NCBI GenBank assembly: GCA_016201765.1
Contig: JACQCE010000045.1
Span: forward strand, 1-32,350
Length of the DNA: 32,350 nt
Direction: 5' to 3'
Source: Nitrospirota bacterium
Lineage (GTDB): Bacteria; Nitrospirota; Nitrospiria; JACQCE01
Position numbers and translations under genes: made by a program. Positions 24,228-31,921 of this stretch are shown here, piece after piece. Numbering within the stretch: position 1 is the stretch's first letter; each line of letters begins with the position of its first letter. Under the pieces are notes generated by a model. It saw nothing but the letters and a program-made list of their open reading frames with translations, ran no database searches and was not told where the DNA came from.

Positions 24228-24245
24228 TCTCGATACGCCTCTTCA

Positions 24246-24275
24246 TTGACACCGGCCGGCTGTAATTGCTACCGT
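24246..24275 (+). promoter_or_regulatory. Promoter of the cytochrome-barrel gene
   Basis: TTGACA (24246-24251), 18 bp and TACCGT (24270-24275) preceded by TGC form an extended -10 promoter. It ends 9 nt before ATG 24285, so the transcript would be leaderless or nearly so. Confidence 0.5.
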
Positions 24276-24284
24276 GACGTTCCA

Positions 24285-25412
24285 ATGCGGATGCGTGCGC
24301 AGCGTCTGAGCCCCTGGCGCCTCTGGCCGTGGTGGCTGGCCGTCGGCTGGTGTCTCTTTGCCGGCGGGCTGATCGAGCGCGCCGAGGCGGTGCTGGGCGA
24401 TGCCGTGCGCGGCCGGGCGATCTTCGAAAAAAACTGCGTGGCCTGCCACGGCATCGATGCCAAGGGCACGGGCCCTGCGGCCGCCACGCTGCCGGTCAAA
24501 CCGGCCAATCTCACCGATTGCCGCCGCACGGCGGAAGACGACGTGGAGATGCTTGAGAGCATCATCCACCACGGCGGCCCCTACGCCGGCCTGTCGTCCG
24601 TGATGCCGGCCTGGGATAAGACGCTCACCAGCGTGGAGATTGCCGACGTCGCGGCCTATGTGAAATCGCTCTGCGACGATGCCGACTGGGTGCCGGGCGA
24701 ATTGAGTTTTCCCCGTCCGTTGATCACGGGGAAGGCGATCCCGGAACAGGAGGTGGTGCTCGGCGGTCAGCTCATGAGGGCTGTCAGGAACGCGAACCCG
24801 AACGAACAGAGCATGACCTTCAGCGGCGCGGTCGAATATCGAATCAACGGCCTGACGGAGATCGAGCTGGAGGTGCCCGTTTCGGCGATCAACCTCGACC
24901 CCGGTCCTTCCACCGCCGGTCTGGGTGACGTGGCCGTCGCCCTCAAACGGGTCCTCTTCTTCAGTGTCGAGCATTTGACCATCGTGACGGCGGCGTTGGA
25001 GCTGGGATTGCCGACGGGGCGAAGCAGCCGGGGGTTGGGCGGAGGGCAGCTCGTCTGGGAACCCGGCCTGCGCGCCGGCTGGCGATGGAACGATGTGATT
25101 CTCCAGAGCGATCTCCGCCTCGAACTGCCGCAGCAGACGGCCAACACCGAGGCTGCGCTCCTCTACAATGTCGCATTGGGGTACGAGTTCGAGCCGGATC
25201 CCCGGTTGGAGCTCGTACCCATGGTGGAACTAAACACGGAGACCCTGCTGAACGGCGCGGACGGCGGCCGAACTCTTTCCGCCGTGCTGCCGCAATTGCG
25301 CCTCAAGTGGCTCGTCTGGAGCGCGGGCGCCGGCGTCCAGTTCCCCTTCACCCCCGTCAAGGATTTCGATCTCCGTGTGCTGTTTGATCTGACCTACGAG
25401 TACTCGCTCTGA
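24285..25412 (+). CDS. Monoheme cytochrome c fused to an outer-membrane-type beta-barrel
   Basis: This 375-residue exported protein has an N-terminal signal peptide (basic start, then WLAVGWCLFAGGL). A class I cytochrome c domain follows, with heme motif CVACH (C51, C54, H55), the GTGPAA loop and a likely axial Met107 (SSVMPAW). From about residue 155 to the end the sequence turns into alternating polar/hydrophobic strands with Gly-rich turns. It ends TYEYSL, as expected for a beta-barrel of roughly ten to twelve strands. The order heme domain then barrel recalls Cyc2-type outer-membrane cytochromes, although the heme domain is larger here and homology is not shown. The start ATG 24285 fits the promoter; an in-frame ATG at 24216 lies in the terminator. 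The electron partner is unknown. Confidence 0.75.
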   Translation: MRMRAQRLSPWRLWPWWLAVGWCLFAGGLIERAEAVLGDAVRGRAIFEKNCVACHGIDAKGTGPAAATLPVKPANLTDCRRTAEDDVEMLESIIHHGGPYAGLSSVMPAWDKTLTSVEIADVAAYVKSLCDDADWVPGELSFPRPLITGKAIPEQEVVLGGQLMRAVRNANPNEQSMTFSGAVEYRINGLTEIELEVPVSAINLDPGPSTAGLGDVAVALKRVLFFSVEHLTIVTAALELGLPTGRSSRGLGGGQLVWEPGLRAGWRWNDVILQSDLRLELPQQTANTEAALLYNVALGYEFEPDPRLELVPMVELNTETLLNGADGGRTLSAVLPQLRLKWLVWSAGAGVQFPFTPVKDFDLRVLFDLTYEYSL

Positions 25413-25464
25413 CCGTTCTCCGTCGGGCCTCAGGGTTCACCCTCGTGTTTGCACCCGGATTTAA

Positions 25465-25493
25465 TCGACCTTCCCCCCGCGCCGGACTATAAT
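25465..25493 (+). promoter_or_regulatory. Promoter of the HAD phosphatase gene
   Basis: A consensus TATAAT (25488-25493) has TCGACC (25465-25470) 17 bp upstream. It ends 9 nt before GTG 25503, and no ribosome-binding site lies between. Confidence 0.5.
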
Positions 25494-25502
25494 TTTTCCT
25501 CC

Positions 25503-26297
25503 GTGAAGCGTCCGACGCCAAAGCGACCCGCCCCAAAACCCGCCAAGAGTTTTCTGATCGATATGGACGGCGTGCTGGTCCGCGGGCAGGAGCTCGTGCC
25601 AGGCGCGGACGACTTTATCGACCGGCTCACCGCATCAAGCCGCAAATTTCTGATCCTGACCAACAACTCGGAGCGCACACCGAAGGATCTTGAGCACCGG
25701 CTCCGGGAGATGGGGCTCCGGGTCACCGCGAAGCATATCTACACCTCGGCCGTGGCCACGGCCCTCTTTCTCGCGAGCCAGCAACCCAGGGGCACGGCGT
25801 TCGTGATCGGCGAATCGGGGTTGATCGAAGCCCTTCACGACGTCGGTTACGTCATCACCGACCGCCGCCCCGACTACGTCGTCGTGGGCGACAGCCACCA
25901 CTATGACTACGACCGGATCACGCAGGCGATCCGGCTGGTTCACGCCGGCGCGCGCTTCATCGCGACCAACCCCGACGTCACCGGGCCGAGCCGGCGGGGC
26001 ATCGTGCCGGCGACCGGCTCGCTCGTCGCGCTCATCGAAAAGGCAACCGGGCGCCAGGCCTACTTCGTCGGCAAGCCCAACCCGCTGATGATGCGCACCG
26101 CGTTGCACCTGCTCAACGAACATTCGGAGCACACGATCATGGTGGGCGATCGGATGGCGACCGATATCGTCACCGGCATTGAAACCGGCATGGAGACGAT
26201 CCTCGTGCTAACCGGCGTGACCCGCCTGGAGGAGGTGGATCAGTTCCCCTACCGGCCCTCGCGGATCGTCGAATCGGTGAAGGAGATCGCGCTCTGA
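25503..26297 (+). CDS. HAD superfamily phosphatase, subclass IIA (NagD-like)
   Basis: NagD-like HAD enzymes dephosphorylate small phosphorylated metabolites such as sugar phosphates or nucleotides. Motif I is FLIDMDGVLVRG, with the nucleophile Asp and the acid Asp two residues on. Motif II is ILTNNSERTP, motif III the Lys of YFVGKPNP, and motif IV VGDRMATDIVTG. A subclass IIA cap lies between motifs II and III (GDSHHYDYDRITQAIRLV). The start is uncertain. GTG 25503 gives 264 residues and matches the promoter at 25465-25493. An upstream TTG at 25449 would give 282 residues, but it lies before that promoter. It follows the cytochrome gene by about 90 bp; no functional tie is evident. Confidence 0.9.
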   Translation: MKRPTPKRPAPKPAKSFLIDMDGVLVRGQELVPGADDFIDRLTASSRKFLILTNNSERTPKDLEHRLREMGLRVTAKHIYTSAVATALFLASQQPRGTAFVIGESGLIEALHDVGYVITDRRPDYVVVGDSHHYDYDRITQAIRLVHAGARFIATNPDVTGPSRRGIVPATGSLVALIEKATGRQAYFVGKPNPLMMRTALHLLNEHSEHTIMVGDRMATDIVTGIETGMETILVLTGVTRLEEVDQFPYRPSRIVESVKEIAL

Positions 26298-26339
26298 CCC
26301 GCCGCGACTTCATTTCCCCCCATCATCCCCCCTCTTGTA

Positions 26340-26702
26340 TCAGTCATCCCAATAATAGCCCAACCCCAACAGACAAAGCACATAACGATCCGACAGATCG
26401 GAAGAACCATAAAATCTCAACGGTGATCGCCACGGAGCCGGATTGCCCTGCTGATCGAGGACGGGGCGTCCACTGTCAATGAAGCGCTGGGTGGCCCGCC
26501 CCTTCAACGGCGATCTGGCCGGCTCATCCAACGGTCCGGCGCCGGACCTGACCGCCTTCGTCGCCTCAAAGAGACAAAAGTCCATATGCCGGAGCCGGCT
26601 GTCCAACGAATACTCATCGGGCGCAACGAGGGCGTGCGAGGTCCAGGCGCACCCGCCAAGCGCCAGGGCACACACAAACCAGAGCACCCGCAGTCGCCTC
26701 AC
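26340..26702 (-). CDS. Small lipoprotein of unknown function
   Basis: This 120-residue protein starts with a basic, hydrophobic leader ending in the lipobox LGGC, so Cys18 would be lipidated after export. The mature part holds no domain I recognise; it includes LDSRLRHMDFCLFEATKAVR and ends YVLCLLGLGYYWDD. The start is GTG 26702, with GAGGGG 8 nt upstream. It stands alone on its strand, facing the HAD gene tail and back to back with the permease operon. A weak TACGAT box with a 19-bp spaced TTGGGC lies upstream (26729-26759). Confidence 0.7.
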   Translation of the reverse strand: MRRLRVLWFVCALALGGCAWTSHALVAPDEYSLDSRLRHMDFCLFEATKAVRSGAGPLDEPARSPLKGRATQRFIDSGRPVLDQQGNPAPWRSPLRFYGSSDLSDRYVLCLLGLGYYWDD

Positions 26703-26795
26703 CGACCGATCCCCTCAGACCCACGAGCATCGTACCGCCTTCACCGGGCTCGCGCCCAACTCTAAACCGAACCGGAGGGAAAGGCAACCGCCGCC

Positions 26796-26824
26796 TTGCT
26801 TCCCCGCCATCCTTCTGCTACGAT
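26796..26824 (+). promoter_or_regulatory. Promoter of the permease genes
   Basis: TTGCTT (26796-26801), 17 bp and TACGAT (26819-26824) preceded by TGC give an extended -10 promoter about 50 bp before the permease ATG at 26877. Confidence 0.5.
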
Positions 26825-26876
26825 GCCGACCGTTGCGATCAGTCAGGCCAACCCCCGATTGTGCCAATCATTACTG

Positions 26877-27860
26877 ATGCTGCGCTTCTTCCTCCACCGC
26901 TCCGGCCAGTTGCTGATCACGCTGCTGGGCATCACCGTCCTGACCTTCGGCATCATGCACCTGGCGCCGGGCGAGCCGACCGTCGTCCAGAGCGAGATGA
27001 ATCCCAGGGTCTCGGCCCAGGCGCGCGAGCAGTTGCGCAAGCTCTACGGTCTCGACCGGCCGCTCTGGATCCAATATGGCGACTGGCTCCGGCGCATGGG
27101 CACGTTGGATTTCGGCACCGCGTTCACCGACGGCCGGCCGGTGGCCGAGGCGATTGCCGAGAAAATTCCGATCACGCTGACGATCAATCTCCTCTCACTG
27201 GTGTTGATCGTACTGGTGGCCGTGCCGATGGGGATCTATGCCGCCGTCCACCACCATTCCGGATTTGACAAGGCGACGACGGTCTTCGTCTTTCTCGGCT
27301 TCGCCATGCCCACCTTCTGGCTGGCGCTGCTGTTGATGCTCCTGTTCGGCGTCGCCCTGGGCTGGCTGCCGATTTCCGGCTACCAGACGCTCGGCGTCTC
27401 CCTGTCGTTCGGTGAACGGCTGGTCGACTGGACGCGCCATCTGTTGTTGCCCGTGTTCGTGTCGGCCTTCGGGGGATTGGCCGGCTTTTCCCGCTACGTC
27501 CGCTCGTCAATGCTGGAGGTGACGTTGCAGGATTATATTCGGACGGCCAGGGCCAAGGGACTGGACGAGCGGACGATCGTCTATAAGCACGCCTTCCGCA
27601 ACGCTTTGATCCCGATCGTCACGTTGCTCGGCCTGTCGGTGCCGGGACTGATCGGCGGCAGCGTGATTTTCGAAACGATCTACGCCATTCCCGGCATGGG
27701 TCAGCTCTTCTATCAGGCGGTCACCGCGCGCGATTATCCGGTGGTCATGGGGATCACGGTCATCGGCGCGCTCCTCACCCTGCTGGGCAATTTTGCCGCC
27801 GATCTTTCGTACGCGCTGGTTAATCCGAAGGTGAAGGCTCAAAGTGAGGGCCGAAAGTGA
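26877..27860 (+). CDS. ABC transporter permease, peptide/nickel type (DppB-like)
   Basis: This 327-residue inner-membrane permease of the DppB/OppB family has six hydrophobic segments. It also has the conserved N-terminal block ([29 protein letters not shown]) and the ATPase-contact loop [28 protein letters not shown] near residues 220-247. The typical [17 protein letters not shown] follows. The start is ATG 26877, which aligns with the family N-terminus; starts at 26796 and 26823 lie in the promoter. No clear ribosome site is visible. The last codons (AQSEGRK) run into a degenerate repeat. dppC follows after 56 bp. No ATPase genes are in the window, so the transporter needs ATPases from elsewhere. 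Confidence 0.93.
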   Translation: MLRFFLHRSGQLLITLLGITVLTFGIMHLAPGEPTVVQSEMNPRVSAQAREQLRKLYGLDRPLWIQYGDWLRRMGTLDFGTAFTDGRPVAEAIAEKIPITLTINLLSLVLIVLVAVPMGIYAAVHHHSGFDKATTVFVFLGFAMPTFWLALLLMLLFGVALGWLPISGYQTLGVSLSFGERLVDWTRHLLLPVFVSAFGGLAGFSRYVRSSMLEVTLQDYIRTARAKGLDERTIVYKHAFRNALIPIVTLLGLSVPGLIGGSVIFETIYAIPGMGQLFYQAVTARDYPVVMGITVIGALLTLLGNFAADLSYALVNPKVKAQSEGRK

Positions 27861-27892
27861 ACGTTCGAAGCAAGGGCCAAAAGTGAAAAGCG
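27835..27892. repeat. Degenerate ~13-bp tandem repeat between the permease genes
   Basis: Units of the form AAAGTGAGGGCCG, AAAGTGAACGTTCG, AAGCAAGGGCCA and AAAGTGAAAAG follow one another across the end of the first permease gene. The stop TGA of that gene is inside a unit. Confidence 0.5.
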
Positions 27893-27916
27893 CCGCGAGG
27901 CCGGACGGGTAGCGTC

Positions 27917-28747
27917 ATGCGGGAGTTCTGGCGCCATTTCCGACGCAATCGACTGGCCGTGGCCGGCGGCGCGATCGTGGCGGCCATGCTGGCGGTGGCC
28001 CTTCTCGCGCCGCTGCTCGCGCCCTACGATCCGTCGGCCATCCAGGTCAGCTCGATCCTGCTGCCCCCGTCGTTCGATCATCTGCTTGGCACGGACGCGT
28101 TGGGGCGCGATGTCCTCAGCCGGATGATCTACGGCACGCAAATCTCGCTGCTGGTCGGCTTTGTCGCCGTCGGCATCTCCGTGGCGATCGGCATCTTCAT
28201 CGGCGCGCTGGCGGGCTATTATCCCGGCCGGGTGGACACACTCTTCATGCGGCTGGTCGACATCATGCTGTCGATTCCGACCTTCTTCCTGATCCTGGCG
28301 GTCATTGCGCTGGTCGGCCCCAACCTGATCAACATCATGATCGTCATCGGCGTCACCAGCTGGATGGGCGTCGCCCGGTTGGTGCGAGGAGAATTCCTGG
28401 CGCTCAGGGAAAGTGATTACGTCAGCGCGGCGCGGGCGCTGGGCGTGCCCGCCCATCGGATCATTTTCAGCCACATTCTGCCCAACGCGATGGCGCCGGT
28501 TTATGTGTCGACCATCCTCGGGATCGCCGCGGCCGTCCTGGTCGAATCGTCGTTGAGTTTTTTAGGACTTGGCGTGCAGCCGCCGACGCCGAGCTGGGGG
28601 AACATTCTGACCGACGGTAAGTCGAACATCGAGATCGCCTGGTGGCTGTCCTGCTTCCCCGGCGTGGCAATTCTGGTCACGGTGCTGGGCTACAACCTGC
28701 TGGGCGAGGGGCTGCGCGACGCGCTGGATCCAAGACTGAAGAAGTGA
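27917..28747 (+). CDS. ABC transporter permease, peptide/nickel type (DppC-like)
   Basis: This 276-residue second permease of the same transporter is of the DppC/OppC family. The N-terminal motif FWRHFRRNRLAVAGG precedes the first helix. LAPYDP and LLGTDALGRDVLSRMIYGTQISL are family signatures, as is the ATPase-contact loop SDYVSAARALGVPAHRIIFSHILPN. It ends ESSLSFLGLGVQPPTPSWG, NLLGEGLRDALDPRLKK, like most DppC proteins. It lies 56 bp downstream of the DppB-like gene. The matching substrate-binding protein is probably the convergent gene at 28899-30524. Confidence 0.95.
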   Translation: MREFWRHFRRNRLAVAGGAIVAAMLAVALLAPLLAPYDPSAIQVSSILLPPSFDHLLGTDALGRDVLSRMIYGTQISLLVGFVAVGISVAIGIFIGALAGYYPGRVDTLFMRLVDIMLSIPTFFLILAVIALVGPNLINIMIVIGVTSWMGVARLVRGEFLALRESDYVSAARALGVPAHRIIFSHILPNAMAPVYVSTILGIAAAVLVESSLSFLGLGVQPPTPSWGNILTDGKSNIEIAWWLSCFPGVAILVTVLGYNLLGEGLRDALDPRLKK

Positions 28748-28894
28748 CAGTGACCAGTGACGAGTGATGAGTGAAGAGAGAAGCCCTCTTCCTGGCTCGT
28801 CACTTGTCACTTGTCACTCGTCACTTGTCACTCGTCACTCGTCACTCGTCACTCGTCACTTGTCACTCGTCACTTGTCACTCGTCACTCGTCAC
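28744..28894. repeat. Inverted heptamer arrays (GTGACGA units, then 14 TYGTCAC units)
   Basis: The right part, 28797-28894, is 14 perfect tandem heptamers of TCGTCAC or TTGTCAC. The left part, 28744-28777, is about five units of the complementary type (GTGACCA, GTGACGA, GTGATGA and so on). A spacer of about 19 bp separates them, so the RNA or single strand can fold back. It fills the whole gap between the two convergent transporter genes and starts at the stop of the permease gene. Confidence 0.9.
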
Positions 28895-28898
28895 TGCA

Positions 28899-30524
28899 CT
28901 ATTGATACCACTCCGCCTTGTTCGCCGGCACATACCACTCCTGAGCAAAATTCCACCAGATCCCCAACTGCGTCACCTTCACCCCTTTAAACCGCTTGTG
29001 CAGGATCGGTGTCGCGTCGGGGTAATAGAGAAACGTATAGGGCTGTTCCTCGTTCATGATCTGATGGAGTTCCCGATAGATCGCCTGCCGCTTCGCCTGG
29101 TCGCACGTTTGCCGCCCGTCGATGAGCAATTGATCGACACGGGCGTTCTTGTAGGAGATGAAGTTAAACTCCGATTCGGCCGTCTTGCTCGAATGCCAGA
29201 TGTCGTAGGCATCGGGATCCCGACCCAATCCCCATCCCAGAATAATCGCCTCGAATTTCCGCTTGTCGATAAAGTCATGTAGAAACGCCTGCCATTCCAA
29301 CACGCGGATCTCCACCTTGACGCCGATCGCGTTGAGGTCGCGCTGGATGATCTCGGCCGTTTTTTTCCGCTCGTCGTTGCCCTGATTGGTCAGGATCGTG
29401 AACGTGAACGGCTGGCCGTTCTTGTCCAGCAACCCGTCGCCGTTGGTGTCCGTCCAGCCGGCCTCGGCCAGGAGCGCCTTGGCCTGGGCGGGATCATAGG
29501 GCAGCGGTTTCACATCGGGATTGTAGGCCCACGACTCCGGTGGAAACGGCCCCGTCGCCACCCGCCCCAGGCCGAGCAGGACGCCGTCAATGACCGACTG
29601 GCGGTTGATCGCCATCGTGAAGGCGCGGCGGACCCTGACATCGGCAAACCGTGGATCTTTGAGATTGTAGCCCAGATAGGTATAGCCAAAGCCCGGATAC
29701 TTGAATTTTTGAAAATAGTTGACCGCCCACGGATCGGAGGTTTGTCGCTGATATTGCACGGGCGTGAGTCCCATGAAATCCAGTCCGCCCGATTTGAGCT
29801 CCAGAAACATCGTCGCGCTATCAGGAATGATCCGGTAGATGTACCGGGCCACTTTTGGCTTGCCCTCGAAGTAATCGGGATTTGCCTCCAGGACGACCCG
29901 CTGGCCGGTGGTCCACTCCTTCATCTTATACGGCCCGGTGCCGATGGGCCTGCGGTTCAAGTCCGACGTGTTCAGATCCTTCCCATCAAGCAGATGCTTG
30001 GGGATCATGCCCATTCCCCAGCTTCCAAGTCCCGGCGCGAAAGGCTCCTTGTAGACCACCCGGAGATGGAGGAGATCGATCACGTTCAACGATTTGATCC
30101 GTTCAAAGTCATCCCGATAGGGGGTCGCGACCTTCGGATCAATCATCCGTTCGTAGGTAAATTTGACGTCATCGGCCGTGAAGGGGGCGCCGTCCTGCCA
30201 CTTCACGTTGGGGCGCAGCGTGAAGTCAACCTGCCTGCAATCGGGCGTCACGGTAAACGATTCGGCCAGCTCGCCGACAAGCTGAAGGTCGGGGTTGTAT
30301 TTGACCAGGCCGTTGAACACCAACCCGGCAATGTCACCGGAGGCCCCATCGGAGGCGAGCATGGGAAGGAGCTTTCTCGCGTCAGCGATCGAGCCGTAGG
30401 TAACCGCCTGCGGATCGGCCGGTTCAATCGCCTTCTGTCGGCTGCAACTGACGGCGGTCAGGGAGAGAATCAAGCCGGCCAGCAGCAACCGGGCAACCGA
30501 TGGCGCCGGCAGGCGATTCCTCAC
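28899..30524 (-). CDS. ABC transporter substrate-binding lipoprotein, peptide type (SBP_bac_5)
   Basis: This 541-residue extracytoplasmic binding protein is of the DppA/OppA family. The signal ends at the lipobox LTAVSC, so it is a lipoprotein. Family features include LVFNGLVKYN, LRPNVKWQDGAPFTADDVKFTYERM, RRPIGTGPYKMKEW, VRRAFTMAINRQSVIDGVLLG, and AKALLAEAGWTDTNGDGLLDKNG. The GTG start overlaps the secG stop (GTGA). It is therefore expressed with pgk-tpiA-secG and not with the permeases, which converge on it across the heptamer array. That it serves those permeases is inferred from proximity. Confidence 0.93.
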   Translation of the reverse strand: MRNRLPAPSVARLLLAGLILSLTAVSCSRQKAIEPADPQAVTYGSIADARKLLPMLASDGASGDIAGLVFNGLVKYNPDLQLVGELAESFTVTPDCRQVDFTLRPNVKWQDGAPFTADDVKFTYERMIDPKVATPYRDDFERIKSLNVIDLLHLRVVYKEPFAPGLGSWGMGMIPKHLLDGKDLNTSDLNRRPIGTGPYKMKEWTTGQRVVLEANPDYFEGKPKVARYIYRIIPDSATMFLELKSGGLDFMGLTPVQYQRQTSDPWAVNYFQKFKYPGFGYTYLGYNLKDPRFADVRVRRAFTMAINRQSVIDGVLLGLGRVATGPFPPESWAYNPDVKPLPYDPAQAKALLAEAGWTDTNGDGLLDKNGQPFTFTILTNQGNDERKKTAEIIQRDLNAIGVKVEIRVLEWQAFLHDFIDKRKFEAIILGWGLGRDPDAYDIWHSSKTAESEFNFISYKNARVDQLLIDGRQTCDQAKRQAIYRELHQIMNEEQPYTFLYYPDATPILHKRFKGVKVTQLGIWWNFAQEWYVPANKAEWYQ

Positions 30525-31006
30525 GGCTTCGAAGGCGACGCCGGAGCGGCGGGGGCGGGCGCATCTGCCGCCGGGGCGGCCGGGGACGGCGCCGTCGACA
30601 TGCCTTCGTGCCCGCCCGGCGCAGCGGGCGTCCCGGCCGGAGCCGGGGCCGATGACGCCGCGGCCGGAGACGTTGCAGCCGTTCCGCCCGTGGCCGGCGC
30701 GGGCGTCGCTGAAGCCGCCGGTTCGGATGGTGTGGAGACGGGGGGCGGTGTCGGCAGTTTGAGCGAGGTGCCCACCGACCGTTGCTTCGACAGAATGGCC
30801 AGCCCCAATGACGTCACCATGAAGACGACGACGCAGCCCCAGGTGAATTTGGTCAAAAATGTCGCCGCGCCGCGGCCGCCGAAAATCGTCTGGCTGGAGC
30901 CGCCGAACGTGGCGCCGATCTCCGCGCCCTTGCCCGATTGGAGGAGAATCGCCCCCACCATGACAAAGGCCGTCAACAGATGAATCACGATCAACAGAAC
31001 ATACAT
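30521..31006 (-). CDS. secG: SecG preprotein translocase subunit with a long Pro/Ala tail
   Basis: SecG is the small accessory subunit of the SecYEG channel. Helix 1 is MYVLLIVIHLLTAFVMVGAILLQ, then the family loop QSGKGAEIGATFGGSSQTIFGGRGAATFLTKFT, then helix 2. Residues from about 85 to 161 form a low-complexity Pro/Ala/Ser/Thr tail that is longer than in most SecG proteins. The start is ATG 31006, with AAAGGAG 7 nt upstream; an ATG at 31066 lies inside tpiA without such a site. It follows tpiA, a common arrangement, and its stop overlaps the start of the binding-protein gene. Confidence 0.95.
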   Translation of the reverse strand: MYVLLIVIHLLTAFVMVGAILLQSGKGAEIGATFGGSSQTIFGGRGAATFLTKFTWGCVVVFMVTSLGLAILSKQRSVGTSLKLPTPPPVSTPSEPAASATPAPATGGTAATSPAAASSAPAPAGTPAAPGGHEGMSTAPSPAAPAADAPAPAAPASPSKP

Positions 31007-31019
31007 CCCCAAACTCCTT

Positions 31020-31811
31020 TCATGATGAGGCCCCACCGCGCGCGATCCGCTGCGCGAGCAGAACAAATTGTTTCGCGTCCAGGCTGGCGCCGCCCACGAG
31101 GGCGCCGTTCACGTCCGGCTGCGCCGCCATCGCCGCGACGTTCTCCGGCGTCACGCTGCCGCCGTAGAGCAGCCGGACCCCGTCCGCCGCGCCACCCAAC
31201 CGGTCCCGCAGCCATTGTCGCACCGCCGCATGAACCTCCTGCACCTGTTTCGGTTCGGCGATCCGCCCCGTGCCGATCGCCCAGACCGGCTCATACGCGA
31301 TGACCAACGGGAGTTCCGGTCCCCGACGCCCCGGTGGCATCCGCGCCGGCGTGACGGCGCCCAGTCCGGCGGCCAGTTGCCGTCCCACCACCTCCAGCAC
31401 ACGGCCGGCCTCCCGTTCCCGCAACGATTCCCCGATGCACCAGACCGGCGCCATCCCATGCGCCAGCACCGTCTGCAACTTTCGGGCGATCTGCTCGTCC
31501 GTCTCGCCCCACTGGCTGCGCCGCTCCGAATGGCCGACGATCACATACCGGCAGCCCAGATCGGCCAGAAAGCGCGCGGCAACTTCACCGGTAAACGCGC
31601 CCTCCTCCTCCCAGTGCACGTTCTGCGCCGCCAGGGCGATCGCCGTCCCGCGCAGCGCGCCGCCCACGGCGTCGAGCGCGGTGAAGGGCGGCGCGATCGC
31701 CCCCTCGCAGCCGGGCCGGTCGGGCCAGAGCCGCCGCAGCTCGTCGATGAAGGCCAGCGCGTCGGCCTTCGTCTTGTGCATCTTCCAATTGGCGACGAGG
31801 AGTGGGAGCAT
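31020..31811 (-). CDS. tpiA: Triosephosphate isomerase
   Basis: TpiA interconverts dihydroxyacetone phosphate and glyceraldehyde 3-phosphate in glycolysis and gluconeogenesis. The 263-residue protein has the catalytic Lys in VANWKMHK, the catalytic His in VIVGHSERR, the catalytic Glu in AYEPVWAIGTG, and the phosphate-binding loops LLYGGSVTPEN and GALVGGASLD. The start is ATG 31811, since homologues begin at LLVANWKM; an in-frame ATG at 31859 lies in the repeat. A short insertion (TPARMPPGRRGPEL) sits before the catalytic Glu strand. It lies between pgk and secG in one operon. No ribosome site is obvious because the upstream spacer is an octamer repeat. Confidence 0.97.
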   Translation of the reverse strand: MLPLLVANWKMHKTKADALAFIDELRRLWPDRPGCEGAIAPPFTALDAVGGALRGTAIALAAQNVHWEEEGAFTGEVAARFLADLGCRYVIVGHSERRSQWGETDEQIARKLQTVLAHGMAPVWCIGESLREREAGRVLEVVGRQLAAGLGAVTPARMPPGRRGPELPLVIAYEPVWAIGTGRIAEPKQVQEVHAAVRQWLRDRLGGAADGVRLLYGGSVTPENVAAMAAQPDVNGALVGGASLDAKQFVLLAQRIARGGASS

Positions 31812-31818
31812 AATCAAG

Positions 31819-31921
31819 GTCGCTAGGTGGTCAGGTTGCTGGGTAGCTAGGAAATCCAATACAAAGCATGCTGTTGTCTCCCTAGCTACCTAGCCACCCA
31901 GCTACCTAGCTACCTTGCTTC
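31819..31921. repeat. Inverted octamer arrays between pgk and tpiA
   Basis: The left block, 31819-31850, is four octamers (GTCGCTAG, GTGGTCAG, GTTGCTGG, GTAGCTAG). The right block, 31882-31921, is five octamers of the complementary type (CTAGCTAC, CTAGCCAC, CCAGCTAC, CTAGCTAC, CTTGCTTC). The 31-bp spacer allows a long hairpin. The pgk stop (31910-31912) falls inside the right block. Confidence 0.8.

Noticed and set aside
24216-24284. Upstream start for the cytochrome-barrel protein
   Set aside because: It lies on the terminator stem/T-run and the promoter of the gene; the signal peptide begins correctly at 24285.
28797-28894. CRISPR-like array
   Set aside because: Units are 7 bp with no spacers between them and there are no cas genes; it is a simple tandem repeat.
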